Below are positions 33,612 through 42,486 of a stretch of DNA of 64,000 nt, piece after piece (the first letter of the stretch is position 1; the number at the start of each line of letters is the position of its first letter). The notes beneath the pieces are model-generated. The model ran no database searches, had not been told where the DNA came from, and saw only the letters and a program-made list of their open reading frames with translations. The stretch is from Mucilaginibacter endophyticus (lineage in GTDB: Bacteria; Bacteroidota; Bacteroidia; Sphingobacteriales; Sphingobacteriaceae). The position numbers and the translations under genes are program-made. The stretch covers positions 317,949 through 381,948 of the forward strand of contig NZ_QPCG01000001.1 of the NCBI RefSeq assembly GCF_003351025.1, given 5' to 3'.

Positions 33612-34124
33612 ATGAAAAAACTATTTAAAGTTGCCTTGGTTGCAGTAGGTTTATTATTTGCGGGCAGCTTTGCAAATGCTCAGACTAAAATCGGCCACAT
33701 CAACTTCAATCAGCTGATTGATTTGATGCCCGAAACTAAAACTGTGACAGCGTCTATCCAGGCTTACCAGAAAACGTTCATTGATCAATTGACCACTATG
33801 AACAATGAGTATCAAACAAAAGGTCAGGACTACCAATCAAAAAGGGCAAGCATGACCGATGCAGTACGTGCCGTTAAAGAAAGCGAATTGCAGGATATTC
33901 AAAAACGTATGAACGATTACCAAAATAATGCCCAGCAACAAGTTGACGCTAAAAGGCAGGAATTAGGTAAACCCCTTATTGATAAAGCTACTCAGGCTGT
34001 ACAGGCAGTAGCTAAAGAAAAAGGTTATGCTTACGTATTAGATTCATCACAGATCACTTTATTGGTATCTCCTGATGCTGATGACCTGATGGCTGCTGTG
34101 AAGTTAAAATTAGGCTTGAAATAA
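33612..34124 (+). CDS. OmpH/Skp family periplasmic chaperone, copy 2
   Basis: This 170-residue Skp-like chaperone has a signal peptide (residues 1-23, ending ANAQ), coiled-coil helices (about 55-130) and a short C-terminal beta segment. By my count it matches copy 3 at 136 of 170 positions with no gaps, about 80 percent, so the pair arose by tandem duplication. It has its own terminator, which resembles that of copy 3. It probably has the same role as copy 1, delivering barrel proteins across the periplasm. Confidence 0.9.
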   Translation: MKKLFKVALVAVGLLFAGSFANAQTKIGHINFNQLIDLMPETKTVTASIQAYQKTFIDQLTTMNNEYQTKGQDYQSKRASMTDAVRAVKESELQDIQKRMNDYQNNAQQQVDAKRQELGKPLIDKATQAVQAVAKEKGYAYVLDSSQITLLVSPDADDLMAAVKLKLGLK

Positions 34125-34140
34125 GAATCGCCAATAATAA

Positions 34141-34178
34141 AAAAAGCGCCCTGATTAAACGGGACGCTTTTTTTATGT
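34141..34178 (+). terminator. Terminator after ompH copy 2
   Basis: AAAAAGCG-CCC pairs with GGGACGCTTTTT across a short loop, with the T-run running to about 34174. A bulged A is the only defect. The sequence GGGACGCTTTTTTTATGTTT recurs after copy 3. Confidence 0.85.
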
Positions 34179-34346
34179 TTACCAATCAAGATTACTTGTA
34201 ATTAATCCGGGGTAAGATAGCTGCCAATGTTCCTGTTCATTGTAAGTTGTTTCCGGGGTAATTGATAAAGTAATTTGTTGATACACGTTACAAAAACAAA
34301 ACAGATAATTATTATCCATTATTAAAACACAGGACACAAAATCAAA

Positions 34347-34859
34347 ATGAAAAAACTATTTAAAGTCGCCTTAGTTGCAGCAGGTATGTTGTTCGTGGGT
34401 AGTTTCGCTAAAGCGCAAACAAAAATAGGTTATGTTAATTTTAGCCAGGTTATTGATCAGATGCCTGAAACTAAAACCGTTTCTACAACATTACAGGCCT
34501 ATCAAAAAACATTCATTGATCAGTTAACTACTATGAACAATGAATTGCAAACCAAAGGTGCCGATTTGGATAAAAACGCGGCTTCAATGACTGATGCTGT
34601 ACGTCAGGCAAAAACCTCAGAATTGCAGGACATCCAAAAACGCATGAATGATTATCAGAACAACGCTCAGCAACAGGTTGACGCTAAAAAACAAGAATTG
34701 GGTAAACCTATTATTGATAAAGTTTCAACCGCTGTACAAGCTGTGGCTAAAGAAAAAGGCTACGCTTACGTATTGGATTCATCACAGGTTAGCATGATCG
34801 TATCTCCTGCAGGCGACGATTTAATGGCTGCTGTAAAATTGAAATTAGGTTTAAAATAA
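34347..34859 (+). CDS. OmpH/Skp family periplasmic chaperone, copy 3
   Basis: The 170-residue paralog differs from copy 2 at 34 positions, mostly in the signal peptide and in the coiled-coil region (EYQTKGQDYQSKR becomes ELQTKGADLDKNA). The C-terminal half is almost identical. It probably delivers outer membrane proteins to BamA, possibly under its own promoter, because a terminator lies between it and copy 2. Which copy is more important cannot be told from sequence. Confidence 0.9.
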   Translation: MKKLFKVALVAAGMLFVGSFAKAQTKIGYVNFSQVIDQMPETKTVSTTLQAYQKTFIDQLTTMNNELQTKGADLDKNAASMTDAVRQAKTSELQDIQKRMNDYQNNAQQQVDAKKQELGKPIIDKVSTAVQAVAKEKGYAYVLDSSQVSMIVSPAGDDLMAAVKLKLGLK

Positions 34860-34885
34860 GATCACCTTTAAGTAAATTATATAAG

Positions 34886-34916
34886 AGCGTTCCGTATATA
34901 CGGGACGCTTTTTTTA
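34886..34916 (+). terminator. Terminator after ompH copy 3
   Basis: AGCGTTCCGTATATACGGGACGCT (split here as AGCGTTCCGTAT and ATACGGGACGCT) forms a stem with one G-T pair, followed by TTTTTTT. Its end shares GGGACGCTTTTTTTATG with the terminator of copy 2, consistent with a duplication that included the terminator. It ends 9 bp before murI. Confidence 0.88.
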
Positions 34917-34925
34917 TGTTTGTGT

Positions 34926-35774
34926 ATGTCAAATCAACCCATTGGTATTTTTGATTCGGGCTTTGGCGGCTTAACCGTATTCCGTTCTATCATAGAGCAA
35001 CTGCCCGGCTATGATTATATTTATATGGGCGATAACGCCCGTGCACCTTATGGCAACCGCTCGTTCAGCACCATACATCAGTACACCTGGGAGTGTGTGC
35101 AGTGGATGTTTGATCAGGGATGCCCGCTGGTGATCCTGGCATGTAATACTGCTTCGGCCAAGGCGCTGCGTACTATTCAGCAACAAGACCTTAAAAATAT
35201 AGCTGATCCTACAAAAAGGGTATTAGGTGTAATCCGCCCAACGGCTGAGATTATTGGCGATTATACCAAAACCAAGGAAATAGGAGTACTGGGCACAAAA
35301 GGCACGGTACAATCAGGGTCATATTTGCTCGAAATCAATAATTTTTTTCCTGATATTAAGGTGCATCAGCAGGCTTGCCCGCTTTGGGTGCCACTGATTG
35401 AAAATGGGGAGTACGATAAACCTGGTGCTGATTTCTTTGTGCAGCTTTACCTGGATCAGATCATGGCGCAGTCACCCAATATAGATACCATTTTACTGGC
35501 TTGCACACATTATCCCATTATCCAGGATAAGATCAAAGCCTATTTACCTGAAGGTATTAATGTAGTTGGGCAGGGCGATATAGTAGCTAAAAGTCTTGTT
35601 GATTATTTAAACCGTCACCCCGAAATTGAACAAAAAATAAGTCGTAACGGCGAAAGTAAGTTTTACACCACAACCGATGATACTTCCGACTTTGATCATC
35701 ATGCCTCGCTATTTTTCTCAGCCCCGGTAAAGTCAACATTTATATCCGCTAATGATTTGGTGGCTTGTAAGTGA
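34926..35774 (+). CDS. murI: Glutamate racemase
   Basis: The 282-residue enzyme interconverts L- and D-glutamate for peptidoglycan. The two catalytic cysteines are C73 in LACNTASA and C193 in LACTHYPI, and D10 in IFDSGFGG is the family acid. I chose ATG 34926 (MSNQPIG); the upstream TTG at 34920 is an alternative. It starts 9 bp after the terminator of the last ompH copy, so its promoter must lie in or just before that terminator or transcription reads through. MurI closes the conserved envelope block. Confidence 0.95.
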   Translation: MSNQPIGIFDSGFGGLTVFRSIIEQLPGYDYIYMGDNARAPYGNRSFSTIHQYTWECVQWMFDQGCPLVILACNTASAKALRTIQQQDLKNIADPTKRVLGVIRPTAEIIGDYTKTKEIGVLGTKGTVQSGSYLLEINNFFPDIKVHQQACPLWVPLIENGEYDKPGADFFVQLYLDQIMAQSPNIDTILLACTHYPIIQDKIKAYLPEGINVVGQGDIVAKSLVDYLNRHPEIEQKISRNGESKFYTTTDDTSDFDHHASLFFSAPVKSTFISANDLVACK

Positions 35775-35854
35775 GTGGTTGATGAGGTGAGTAGAGAGTG
35801 GTTGCCCGGGCGGATAATCTGTGCGTGCCGTATCGCAGCAATTCAACCACTCAC
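35771..35854. repeat. Inverted repeat GTGAGTGGTTG/CAACCACTCAC after murI
   Basis: The arms at 35771-35781 and 35844-35854 are exact reverse complements. The left arm overlaps the murI stop codon. A related, incomplete sequence with GCGAGTGGTTAAT and GTGAGTGGTTAAT is found after the amidohydrolase gene (about 52616-52660). Confidence 0.65.
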
Positions 35855-35927
35855 CAATTAACCATTCACCAATAATTCCTATCAACTTAATATATAATTT
35901 AATCATTCTAAATAACTCAACATTTAG

Positions 35928-35935
35928 TAAGTTTG
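35928..35935 (+). promoter_or_regulatory. Putative -7 box for the nuoH-N cluster
   Basis: TAAGTTTG matches TAnnTTTG and is 22 nt upstream of the TTG start of nuoH. This supports nuoH being the first gene of its transcript. Confidence 0.5.
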
Positions 35936-35957
35936 CACCCTTAAGCAAATATTCCTG

Positions 35958-37028
35958 TTGAACTATTATATTACATATTTTATCGCGGCAATCGGGCTGT
36001 TTAGTTTCTCAGCTTTCTTTGCATTATTCGGTGTATATGCCGAGCGTAAAATATCCGCTTTTATACAGGACAGGCTTGGCCCAACCGAGACAGGAAAATA
36101 CGGCTCACTGCAAACGCTGGCCGATATTCTGAAAATGCTTCAGAAAGAGCTCATCATTCCGGCAGCTGCAGATAAATGGTTGTTTATGCTGGCTCCGGCG
36201 GTAATATTCATAGCTGTATATCTTGGTTTTGCCGCGCTGCCATGGGCACCCGGACTTATTCCTTCAAAAACGAACATCGGTCTGTATTATATCTTCGCTA
36301 TTATCTCCATCGAAACGTTAGGGATCCTGATGGCCGGATGGGGATCGAACAATAAATACTCGATACTGGGCGCTATGCGCTCCGCAGCGCAGATCATTTC
36401 GTATGAGATTCCTGCCGGTTTTGCTATTATATCTGTGGTGATGATTGCCCAAACACTGGACTTGCAAGTGATTTCGGCCCAGCAAGGGATCCTGGCGACT
36501 GAGAAAATCAAATTCGCGGGTTTTTGGGATGTATCCCAGATAGGCGGATTGTTTAGCTGGAATGTATTCAGAGCCCCACATTTGCTTGTGGCGTTTGTGA
36601 TCTATTTTATAGCTTCACTGGCCGAAAGTAATCGTGCACCTTTTGATATCCCGGAAGCGGAATCGGAGCTCGTTGCCGGTTTCCATACCGAGTTTACGGG
36701 GATCCGTTTTGCATTGGTATTTTTGGCCGAATATTCGATGATGTTCCTGGTATCCATGATAGCGGTAATATTATTTTTAGGTGCATGGAATACGCCCCTG
36801 CCCAACATTGGCAGCGTTAAACTGGCAACGTGGACAACCGGGGTTGCTTGGGGCATACTATGGGTTGTATTAAAAACACTGGCACTGGTAGCCGTACAAA
36901 TGTGGATCAGGTGGACATTGCCTCGCTTAAGGGTTGACCAGCTGATGAACCTTTGTTGGAAAGTATTAACCCCGCTGGCCTTTGCCTGTATGCTAATATC
37001 GGGCTTGTGGCGGTTGTGGCTGATGTGA
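35958..37028 (+). CDS. nuoH: NADH-quinone oxidoreductase subunit H
   Basis: The 356-residue membrane protein has about eight helices. Family landmarks are YAERKISAFIQDRLGP (near residues 27-42) and DIPEAESELVAGFHTEF near 231, the conserved acidic loop at the quinone tunnel. It links the peripheral arm to the proton-pumping antiporter-like subunits of complex I. The start is TTG 35958: no in-frame ATG lies between the upstream promoter box and the first conserved residues. It is the first nuo gene in this cluster; nuoA-G are not adjacent. Confidence 0.93.
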   Translation: MNYYITYFIAAIGLFSFSAFFALFGVYAERKISAFIQDRLGPTETGKYGSLQTLADILKMLQKELIIPAAADKWLFMLAPAVIFIAVYLGFAALPWAPGLIPSKTNIGLYYIFAIISIETLGILMAGWGSNNKYSILGAMRSAAQIISYEIPAGFAIISVVMIAQTLDLQVISAQQGILATEKIKFAGFWDVSQIGGLFSWNVFRAPHLLVAFVIYFIASLAESNRAPFDIPEAESELVAGFHTEFTGIRFALVFLAEYSMMFLVSMIAVILFLGAWNTPLPNIGSVKLATWTTGVAWGILWVVLKTLALVAVQMWIRWTLPRLRVDQLMNLCWKVLTPLAFACMLISGLWRLWLM

Positions 37029-37044
37029 TTTTTAATTTCGGATG

Positions 37045-37067
37045 TCGGATGTTCGATTTCGGATTTA
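37045..37067. repeat. Third copy of the CGGATGTTCGATTTCGG repeat
   Basis: TCGGATGTTCGATTTCGG followed by ATTTA matches the direct repeats at 15679-15742 over about 23 nt. It lies between nuoH and nuoI. Confidence 0.7.
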
Positions 37068-37156
37068 GAAAATTGAGATTTGTAATTAATTAAATAGAAA
37101 AAGGGAATTAGCAGGTTAGCAGGAAACATCATGGTAATCCTAAAATCCTAAAAATC

Positions 37157-37747
37157 ATGGTTCAAAGAGTAATAAACGCGTTTACAACAGCATGGAAGGG
37201 TTTAAGCCTTACCATACGCCACCTTTTTGCCGGTAACGGCAAACGGGAGATTGTGACCGTGAGCGATAGCAATTACTTTAAACAGCTTGAACATGGTACC
37301 AATACCATTCAATATCCTAAACAGCAGTTGCCTGTGCCCGAAGTAGGCCGTTATCAGTTGGATGTGGAAATGGATGACTGTATCGTATGCGACCTGTGCG
37401 CTAAAGTGTGCCCGGTTAATTGTATCGATATTGAATCGATCAAGGCTACGGAAGCTATCGGGCAAACATCCGACGGGACTACCAAACGTTTGTACGCCGC
37501 CAAGTTTGATATTGATATGGCCAAATGTATGTATTGCGGTCTGTGTACCATTGTGTGCCCAACCGAATGCATCACCATGACTAACCAATATGATAAAACT
37601 GTTTTTCAGCTTAGCGACCTGGTTTACCAGTTTTCGGATATGAAACCCGAGGATGCTGCCGAAAAACGCGCTTTATTTGATAAGCAGCAGGCCGAAAAAC
37701 AAGCTGCCAAACTAGCCGCCATGAAACAAAAGGAGGGCGGGGCATGA
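37157..37747 (+). CDS. nuoI: NADH-quinone oxidoreductase subunit I
   Basis: The 196-residue protein carries two 4Fe-4S motifs in the ferredoxin pattern: CIVCDLCAKVCPVNC near residues 75-89 and CMYCGLCTIVCPTEC near 119-133. These clusters (N6a and N6b) pass electrons towards the quinone site. The N-terminal stretch contains a membrane-adjacent segment (AWKGLSLTIRHLF). The C-terminal tail (QAEKQAAKLAAMKQKEGGA) is charged and variable. Its stop overlaps the nuoJ start (ATGA). Confidence 0.94.
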   Translation: MVQRVINAFTTAWKGLSLTIRHLFAGNGKREIVTVSDSNYFKQLEHGTNTIQYPKQQLPVPEVGRYQLDVEMDDCIVCDLCAKVCPVNCIDIESIKATEAIGQTSDGTTKRLYAAKFDIDMAKCMYCGLCTIVCPTECITMTNQYDKTVFQLSDLVYQFSDMKPEDAAEKRALFDKQQAEKQAAKLAAMKQKEGGA

Positions 37748-38292
37748 CCTTAGTGCGCTTGTTGTTTTATGTGATGAGTTTTATCGCCATTGCTTCGGCG
37801 CTGTATGCCGCTTTAAGTAAAAACCTGGTCAGGAGTATTTTTATATTTTTTGTGACCTTGTTTGCCCTTGCCGGGCTATACGTAATTGCCCTTGCCGATT
37901 TTGTGGCCGTAACGCAGGTAGTAATTTACGTAGGCGGTATTTTGGTGCTGATCCTTTTTGCATTTATGCTCTCGGGCAAGGAAACGCTCAACGTGATCCA
38001 GCAGCAAAAAGGAAAATTTATTAATATGGCTAAAGTACCGGCAGTTATTCTGGCTGTATTGTTTTTAGCCGTGATAGTAAACATTATTCTTAAAGCCGAT
38101 GCGGATAACCTGCCATGGGTAAAACAGGCCATAGCACAAAACAATGAGATAACACCTGCCAACTCCACCATCGAAAACATAGGTGTTAATTTAATGACCA
38201 CCTACCTGCTGCCTTTTGAGGCTATTTCTGTTTTGCTGCTGATGACATTGGTAGGCGCGGCGCATTTATCACGGAAGGAGGGCAGCGCATGA
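37744..38292 (+). CDS. nuoJ: NADH-quinone oxidoreductase subunit J
   Basis: The 182-residue hydrophobic protein has about five membrane helices. The segment AVTQVVIYVGGILVLILFAFML (split here as AVTQVVIYVGG and ILVLILFAFML) carries the ND6-type conserved glycine pair. It is part of the complex I membrane arm next to NuoH, NuoA and NuoK. The ATG overlaps the nuoI stop and its stop overlaps the nuoK ATG, so the three genes are tightly coupled. Confidence 0.92.
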   Translation: MTLVRLLFYVMSFIAIASALYAALSKNLVRSIFIFFVTLFALAGLYVIALADFVAVTQVVIYVGGILVLILFAFMLSGKETLNVIQQQKGKFINMAKVPAVILAVLFLAVIVNIILKADADNLPWVKQAIAQNNEITPANSTIENIGVNLMTTYLLPFEAISVLLLMTLVGAAHLSRKEGSA

Positions 38293-38594
38293 TCACGCTA
38301 ACCGATTTTTTACTGGTAGGTGCTTTGCTGTTTTGTACAGGCATATACATGATTGTATCTAAACGCAACTCGATACAGGTTTTAATAGGCATTGAGTTAA
38401 TGCTGAACGCTGCCATTTTAAATCTGGTGGCTTTTGGTAAATACGATAAATTGAATAATGGAGGGCAGGTATTTGCCTTGTTTGCCATTGTACTGGCGGC
38501 TGCAACAACCGCGGTTGCGCTGGCCATTATCCTGAATGTTTACCGGAGATATAAAACCATTGATCCGGATGAGATTAAAAATTTGAGGGATTAA
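38289..38594 (+). CDS. nuoK: NADH-quinone oxidoreductase subunit K
   Basis: The 101-residue protein has three membrane helices and the family glutamates in GIELMLNAAILN (near residues 35-46) and ALAIILNVYRR. The length matches NuoK/ND4L. It is start-stop coupled to nuoJ. After it lies a 93-bp gap with a large inverted repeat before nuoL. Confidence 0.93.
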   Translation: MITLTDFLLVGALLFCTGIYMIVSKRNSIQVLIGIELMLNAAILNLVAFGKYDKLNNGGQVFALFAIVLAAATTAVALAIILNVYRRYKTIDPDEIKNLRD

Positions 38595-38600
38595 AAAGCA

Positions 38601-38667
38601 TAGAGACGCATCACATGCGTCTTCATAAATCAGATACAACAGAAAAGACGCATGTGATGCGTCTCTA
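38601..38667. repeat. 23-bp perfect inverted repeat between nuoK and nuoL
   Basis: Arms TAGAGACGCATCACATGCGTCTT (written here as TAGAGACGCATC and ACATGCGTCTT) at 38601-38623 and its exact complement at 38645-38667 flank a 21-nt centre. It would form a very stable RNA hairpin in the nuo transcript. No T-run follows the right arm, so termination is less likely than RNA processing, pausing or an inserted palindromic element. The ATGCGTCT core makes each arm partly palindromic itself. Confidence 0.9.
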
Positions 38668-38687
38668 CAAAAAGATAAAAAAGATAA

Positions 38688-40748
38688 TTGAACAACGCGA
38701 TATCATATACAGATCCTTCCATCTTCTGCTATGCTATTTTAGCTGTGGCTCTGCCGCTATTTGCTGCTTTGATCAATTTTTGCCTGCCGGTAAAAAGTAA
38801 AGCAGCAGGTTGGATTTCAACGCTGGCTATTTTGGTTGGATGTGTATTGTCTGCAATGGTATTTGCAGCAGTTTGGAACCAGCAACCTCAGCACGTTCAA
38901 ACCTTATGGTTTACTATTGGTACTACCAAAGTTTTTGCGGGGATCTTGCTTAATAACTTGTCGGTGATGATGTTGCTGCTGGTATCGCTGATTGCTTTGC
39001 CGGTGCATATCTATTCTACTGCATACATGAAGCATGACGACAGATATAGCCGTTACTTCACTTACCTCAGCTTCTTCTGCTTCAGCATGCTGGGTTTAGT
39101 AGTTGTAGATAGCCTGGTGTTGTTCTATGCCTTTTGGGAGTTGGTGGGCTTTTCATCATACCTGCTTATCGGTTTCTGGTTTACCAAGGATAAAGCGGTG
39201 CAGGCCAACAAAAAAGCCTTTATCATGAACCGTATTGGTGATATTGGTTTACTGAGCGCCATCATTATCATTTTTGCCAAGTTCCATACATTTGATATCG
39301 CCACACTATTTATAAACGATAACCTGGTATTTAAATCGGTTATCCATGATGGTTTGTGGATCTCGGCTTCAGGGCAGATTCCTGCGGTGTGGCAATACGT
39401 AGCCTGCATTGGCGTGTTTATGGCTGTCGCGGCTAAGTCGGCACAGTTTCCCTTGCATACCTGGTTACCTGATGCCATGGAGGGGCCAACTTCAGTTTCG
39501 GCATTAATCCACGCGGCTACCATGGTGGCTGCCGGGGTGTTTTTGCTGGGCAGGGTGTATCCATTGTTTACCGATAGCGAGTTAACCATTCTTGGGGTTA
39601 TCGGTTGCTTTACTGCGTTTATGGCAGCCACCATCGCGTTAACGCAAAACGACTTGAAGCGGGTGCTTGCTTATTCAACCATATCGCAATTGGGTTATAT
39701 GATCCTGGCTATGGGGGTAGGGGCTTACGGCTCGTCGTTATTCCATTTAGCTACGCATGCCTTTTTTAAATGTTTACTGTTTTTGGTGGCTGGTGTGGTG
39801 ATCCATGAGATGCAGCATATCAAAGAAGAAAATAACCTTGATATCGACCCTCAGAATATCCAATACATGGGTGGCCTGCGCAAAAAGCTACCGGTAACAT
39901 TTATCGCGGCTGTAGTGGGTTCATTAGCGCTTATTGGTATTCCGCTTACATCTGGCTATCTGTCAAAAGACGGGATCCTGATCCAGGCTTTTGAATGGAG
40001 CGAGGGACGCAGCGCTTGGCTTAAACTGATCCCGGCAGGGGCGCTATTTACCAGCTGGCTCACCGCGTTTTACGTATCAAGGCTGATAGTAAAAGTGTTT
40101 TTCGGCGAATTTCGATTGTTAAAAAAACATCCCGAAATAAAGCTCCATATCAGCGATGGCGGCTGGCAATACCGCGTACCTTTGATATTACTGGCAATAT
40201 GCAGCTTGTTCCCGCTGTTTTCGCTTAATCCTTTCTTTTATGAAAAGGCCTGGCTGTTTGAGAGCTTAAAGCCCGCCGAATTCATGGCCCGCGAAAATAT
40301 CTATCATACCATTATCCCTATAGGAGTAAACATATTAAGCGTATTTGTGATGTATGCGGCCTATGCCATCTACGTAAAAAGAAATACGTTCTCGTTCCCG
40401 CAAACCGGTTTCCTTTACCGCTTATCTTATAACCAGTGGTATTTGGATAAGATCTACAGAAAAGCGATTGTAAAGCCTATACTTGGTTTGGGTAAAACCT
40501 GTTTCTGGTTTGACAGGAATGTTATAGACGGACTAATCCACCTGATTGAACGCTCAAGCCGGATGGTAGCCGCCCTTACCGCCTGGAGCGATAAACATAT
40601 TGTCGACGGATTTTTGCATTTGATGGCGGCATTAGTGCAAAGCATTGGCAATTTTGCACGTAAATTTCAAAACGGTAAAGTACAGTATTACCTGTACAGC
40701 ATGTTATTGATAGTATTGATACTGTTTGTTTTAAAAATATTGATCTGA
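38688..40748 (+). CDS. nuoL: NADH-quinone oxidoreductase subunit L
   Basis: The 686-residue antiporter-like subunit has about 16 helices. Proton-pathway marks include the glutamate in LFYAFWELVGFSSYLLIG, the lysine in FKCLLFLVAGVVIHEM, and HTWLPDAMEGPTSVSALIHA. The C-terminal part includes the long lateral helix. The start is the TTG at 38688; no ATG is in frame before the first helix. The gene follows the inverted repeat. NuoL is the distal pump of complex I. Confidence 0.93.
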   Translation: MNNAISYTDPSIFCYAILAVALPLFAALINFCLPVKSKAAGWISTLAILVGCVLSAMVFAAVWNQQPQHVQTLWFTIGTTKVFAGILLNNLSVMMLLLVSLIALPVHIYSTAYMKHDDRYSRYFTYLSFFCFSMLGLVVVDSLVLFYAFWELVGFSSYLLIGFWFTKDKAVQANKKAFIMNRIGDIGLLSAIIIIFAKFHTFDIATLFINDNLVFKSVIHDGLWISASGQIPAVWQYVACIGVFMAVAAKSAQFPLHTWLPDAMEGPTSVSALIHAATMVAAGVFLLGRVYPLFTDSELTILGVIGCFTAFMAATIALTQNDLKRVLAYSTISQLGYMILAMGVGAYGSSLFHLATHAFFKCLLFLVAGVVIHEMQHIKEENNLDIDPQNIQYMGGLRKKLPVTFIAAVVGSLALIGIPLTSGYLSKDGILIQAFEWSEGRSAWLKLIPAGALFTSWLTAFYVSRLIVKVFFGEFRLLKKHPEIKLHISDGGWQYRVPLILLAICSLFPLFSLNPFFYEKAWLFESLKPAEFMARENIYHTIIPIGVNILSVFVMYAAYAIYVKRNTFSFPQTGFLYRLSYNQWYLDKIYRKAIVKPILGLGKTCFWFDRNVIDGLIHLIERSSRMVAALTAWSDKHIVDGFLHLMAALVQSIGNFARKFQNGKVQYYLYSMLLIVLILFVLKILI

Positions 40749-40753
40749 ATTTA

Positions 40754-42358
40754 ATGAACCTGTTAACCCTGCTCATATTTATACCCGTATTGTTTGCGCT
40801 GGTTATTGTACTGTTGCCATCGTCGCAGCGGGGCAGTTTTAAATATATTACGCTGCTGGCTACATTGCTGCAGCTGGGCATCAGCATATATATTTATCTC
40901 AATTTTAAAACCGGGGCGGCTTCGGCGGGGATAAACCATGAAGATCAGTTTCAGTTTGTTCAGAAACTGCCATGGATAGGCCTTAACCTGGGCAGCATGG
41001 GGAAATTGCAGATAGATTATTTTGTTGGGATAGACGGGATTTCGGTGACGCTGCTGGTAATGTCGGCACTGGTAATGGTTGTGGCTACGCTGGCCTCATG
41101 GGAGATCAAGAGCAATCTGAAAGGCTTCTTCCTGTTGTTCCTGCTGCTGGATATGGCCGTAATGGGCGTATTTTGCGCGTTAGATTTCTTCCTGTTTTAC
41201 CTGTTTTATGAGCTGATGTTGCTGCCGCTTTATTTCCTGATAGGGATGTGGGGTGGTGTACGCCGGGAGTATGCAGCTATTAAGTTTTTCCTTTATACCT
41301 TGTTTGGGTCGGTATTTATGTTGCTGGTGATGGTAGGTTTATACCTTTCGGTAAATGACCCGGCAACGGGCAGCCATACGTTTAATATTATCCAGATGAT
41401 GAACCCGGCCAACTATACTTCTGGCTCGGTATTTTCTGCGGCCGCGCATCAAACCATATTGGGCATGCCGGCACGTACGGTTGGTTTTGTGGTATTGTTT
41501 ATTGCTTTTGCTATTAAAGTACCAATTGTTCCTTTACATACCTGGCTGCCTGATGCTCACGTTGAAGCGCCTACTCCGGTATCAATTATACTCGCGGGCG
41601 TATTGCTTAAAATAGGTGGTTACGGTATTATCCGGATCTGCCTCGGGATTTTCCCGGAGATAGCCTCGTCCGGTGCTTTCTGGCTTGGTTTAATAGGCGT
41701 TGTGTCGATATTATATGGCGCCTGCAATGCGCTGGCCCAGCGCGACCTGAAGCGTTTGATCGCTTATTCGTCGGTATCGCATATGGGGTTTGTATTGCTG
41801 GGTATTGCCTCGCAAACTGCCGAGGGTGTAAGCGGCGCGGTAATGCAGATGGTGAGCCATGGCTTTTTATCATCAATGCTGTTCTTTTTGGTTGGCGTGG
41901 TTTATAACCGCGTACACGACAGGGATATTTATCATTTCCGCGGATTGGGTACCCAGATGCCGCAGTACACAGCCTTTGTGATGGTAGCTTTTTTTGCCTC
42001 ATTAGGTTTACCAGGCTTTTCGGCGTTTGTGGCCGAAGCATTTACATTGGCAGGTACATTTAAATCGCCAACAGTTAACGGTTTGTTGCCATACTGGATG
42101 GCTATATGCGGCTCAGTAGGTATTTTATTGGGTGCCGCCTATTTTCTGTGGACACTGCAACGCATGTTCTTCGGAAAAGTATCGCTTAAAGGCGGCGAGG
42201 TTTGGAAAATAGCGCTTACCGATGTAAGCATCCGCGAAAAGCTGGCGCTGATACCAATGGCTGCGGCGGCGCTTGCCTTAGGTTTGATGCCATCGCTTGT
42301 ATTTGGAAAGATCAATGATTCGGTATTGGCATTAATTCAGTTTTTACAGGCTAAATAA
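40754..42358 (+). CDS. nuoM: NADH-quinone oxidoreductase subunit M
   Basis: The 534-residue antiporter-like subunit has about 14 helices. It carries the NuoM/ND4 marks LFYELMLLPLYFLIGMWGG with the proton-pathway glutamate, HTWLPDAHVEAPTPVS, and LAQRDLKRLIAYSSVSHMG. It starts 5 bp after nuoL, and the stop is followed by a 128-bp gap before the MuiA-like gene. It forms part of the proton-pumping membrane arm. Confidence 0.94.
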   Translation: MNLLTLLIFIPVLFALVIVLLPSSQRGSFKYITLLATLLQLGISIYIYLNFKTGAASAGINHEDQFQFVQKLPWIGLNLGSMGKLQIDYFVGIDGISVTLLVMSALVMVVATLASWEIKSNLKGFFLLFLLLDMAVMGVFCALDFFLFYLFYELMLLPLYFLIGMWGGVRREYAAIKFFLYTLFGSVFMLLVMVGLYLSVNDPATGSHTFNIIQMMNPANYTSGSVFSAAAHQTILGMPARTVGFVVLFIAFAIKVPIVPLHTWLPDAHVEAPTPVSIILAGVLLKIGGYGIIRICLGIFPEIASSGAFWLGLIGVVSILYGACNALAQRDLKRLIAYSSVSHMGFVLLGIASQTAEGVSGAVMQMVSHGFLSSMLFFLVGVVYNRVHDRDIYHFRGLGTQMPQYTAFVMVAFFASLGLPGFSAFVAEAFTLAGTFKSPTVNGLLPYWMAICGSVGILLGAAYFLWTLQRMFFGKVSLKGGEVWKIALTDVSIREKLALIPMAAAALALGLMPSLVFGKINDSVLALIQFLQAK

Positions 42359-42486
42359 AAATAATAGTGTTTCAACATAAATTCTTTTATGGAAAAGTGC
42401 ATACCCCTGCATCTTTTATTTACGCTGCCCCAGGTAACCCGGGCGTAAGCGAAATAACAGATGGTGTGTATTTAACCGAAGGAATT

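Noticed and set aside
42367..42486. Longer MuiA-like protein from GTG 42367
   Set aside because: The added 40 residues precede a good signal peptide and have no family look; ATG 42487 is better.
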